Shown: piece by piece, positions 59,881-60,881 of the stretch
Numbering within the stretch: position 1 is the stretch's first letter
How the letters are laid out: every line of letters begins with the position of its first letter
NCBI GenBank assembly: GCA_902727985.1
Contig: CACVAY010000127.1
Location: 7,795 to 68,675, forward strand
Direction of reading: 5' to 3'
From: an uncultured Thiotrichaceae bacterium
GTDB taxonomy: Bacteria > Pseudomonadota > Gammaproteobacteria > Thiotrichales > Thiotrichaceae
DNA: 60,881 nt
Notes under the pieces: generated by a model
The model's input: the letters and a program-made list of their open reading frames with translations, nothing else
The model's database searches: none
What the model was told of the DNA's origin: nothing
Position numbers and translations under genes: made by a program

Positions 59881-60881
59881 CAAACACCTTAACTGTCGAT
59901 CTAGGCGATCGTAGCTATCCAATTCATATTGGAAGCGGTTTGTTAGAGCAAGCTAAACTCCTTACTCAACACATCCATGGCAATAAAGTTGTCATTGTCA
60001 GCAACACGACCGTTGCCCCCTTATATATCGAAAAAGTTCACGCACTACTAACAGACTTTGATGTTCTCGATGTCATTTTGCCTGATGGCGAATCTTACAA
60101 AACCATGGATACCATGCAAAGCATTCTAACGAACATGTTGGAACAACGTTGCGACCGCAAAACAACGGTAATTGCGTTAGGTGGTGGTGTTGTTGGAGAT
60201 ATTACTGGCTTTGCCTCAGCCTGCTATCAACGCGGTGTGAACTTCATCCAGATTCCTACAACGCTACTCTCGCAAGTTGACTCTTCTGTTGGTGGAAAAA
60301 CAGGGGTTAACCACCCTTTAGGAAAGAATATGATTGGGGCTTTTTATCAGCCTCAAGTCGTTATCATCGACACCGACACACTCGACACCCTTGATGATCG
60401 CCAACTTGCTGCTGGCATGGCGGAGGTCATCAAATATGGTCTTTTATGGGATAAAGCGTTTCTAGAGTGGCTTGATGTCAATATGCAAGCCATGATGCAA
60501 CGTGACAAAACGTTACTCAGCAGAGCCATATTACGCTCTTGTGAAATTAAAGCTGATGTTGTCGCTCAAGATGAAAAAGAATCAGGTATTCGTGCATTAT
60601 TAAATCTTGGCCACACCTTTGGTCATGCTATCGAGACTGAAATGGGTTATGGTGAATGGCTTCATGGTGAAGCCGTTGCCGCAGGCATGGTGATGGCCGC
60701 AGAAATGTCAAAAAACATGCAATGGCTTAACGATGATGATGTGGCTTATACACGCACAATCATTGCTAAAGCCAACCTCCCTGTTGATCCTCCTGTCGAA
60801 ATGACGCCCGAGAGTTTCAGAAAAGCCATGTCGATCGATAAAAAAGTTCTCAATGGTGTGCTACGTTTAATTCTGATGAAA
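59877..60881 (+). CDS. aroB: 3-dehydroquinate synthase (3' end beyond the window)
   Basis: AroB makes 3-dehydroquinate from DAHP using NAD and a metal ion. The visible 335 codons have the NAD-binding [13 protein letters not shown], the [17 protein letters not shown] block, [10 protein letters not shown] and the metal ligand region [12 protein letters not shown]. About 20-30 C-terminal residues are missing, because the window ends. The ATG overlaps the aroK stop. Confidence 0.96.
   Translation, partial: MTNTLTVDLGDRSYPIHIGSGLLEQAKLLTQHIHGNKVVIVSNTTVAPLYIEKVHALLTDFDVLDVILPDGESYKTMDTMQSILTNMLEQRCDRKTTVIALGGGVVGDITGFASACYQRGVNFIQIPTTLLSQVDSSVGGKTGVNHPLGKNMIGAFYQPQVVIIDTDTLDTLDDRQLAAGMAEVIKYGLLWDKAFLEWLDVNMQAMMQRDKTLLSRAILRSCEIKADVVAQDEKESGIRALLNLGHTFGHAIETEMGYGEWLHGEAVAAGMVMAAEMSKNMQWLNDDDVAYTRTIIAKANLPVDPPVEMTPESFRKAMSIDKKVLNGVLRLILMK

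Noticed and set aside
1-60881. CRISPR arrays, insertion sequences, prophage, integrons, rRNA and tRNA genes
   Set aside because: No spaced direct repeats, transposase, integrase other than the housekeeping XerC, or cloverleaf sequence was seen by eye. A tRNAscan or ISfinder run could still find something I missed.

Overview
The window is a gene-dense, moderately AT-rich chromosomal segment of a Gram-negative bacterium, almost certainly a gammaproteobacterium. The evidence is a full outer-membrane biogenesis set (msbA, lptF, lptG, an LpxL-type acyltransferase, bamE, bepA), type IV pilus genes in the gammaproteobacterial order pilMNOPQ-aroK-aroB beside a divergent PBP1a gene, and the dapF-DUF484-xerC string. 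Together with soxXA, dsrE2 and several rhodaneses, this points to a sulfur-oxidising or sulfur-tolerant lineage, possibly in the Thiotrichales/Piscirickettsiaceae range (Cycloclasticus, Methylophaga and relatives). That placement is inference only. I see no insertion sequence, prophage, CRISPR array, rRNA or tRNA gene.

Layout. 0-9 kb: gmhB, msbA (minus strand), trpDC, then lgt-thyA-recG-thiD with overlapping ends. 9-13 kb: pilB-pilC-pilD. 13-20 kb, minus strand: a MoxR/Bat locus (MoxR ATPase, DUF58, DUF4381, BatA, a fused BatB/BatC, BatD). 20-24 kb: bolA, an L,D-transpeptidase, apaG and an orphan Wzc-type tyrosine kinase. 24-29 kb, minus strand: a tight envelope operon ilvE-CHCC zinc finger-lpxL-lptF-lptG. 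29-34.6 kb: dapF-DUF484-xerC, a lipase-like hydrolase and relA.

34.6-43.4 kb is the most distinctive part. It is a sulfur-handling island: soxX-soxA, the protease gene bepA, a cytoplasmic rhodanese, dsrE2, a SulP anion transporter, a periplasmic rhodanese, a LON-substrate-binding-domain protein, and a periplasmic rhodanese fused to a metallo-beta-lactamase-fold domain whose HxHxDH motif is largely lost. The dsrE2 leader can form an H-type pseudoknot from two perfect, directly abutting helices, which makes it a candidate regulatory RNA. The two periplasmic rhodanese domains are clear paralogues.

43.4-50.9 kb: YigZ-apbE-DOMON-like protein-HIT protein; minus-strand bamE-thioredoxin/HEAT protein-pheA; rpsU-yqeY-hemE; an unrecognised 199-residue protein. 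50.8-60.9 kb: mrcA (PBP1a) divergent from pilMNOPQ-aroK-aroB, with aroB cut by the window end. The envelope genes connect functionally: lipid A flipping and acylation, LPS transport, BamE and BepA for outer-membrane quality control, PBP1a and the L,D-transpeptidase for peptidoglycan, and the PilMNOP/Q inner-to-outer membrane pilus channel. Most genes look like ordinary vertically inherited housekeeping genes. The sulfur island and its leader RNA deserve the closest look.
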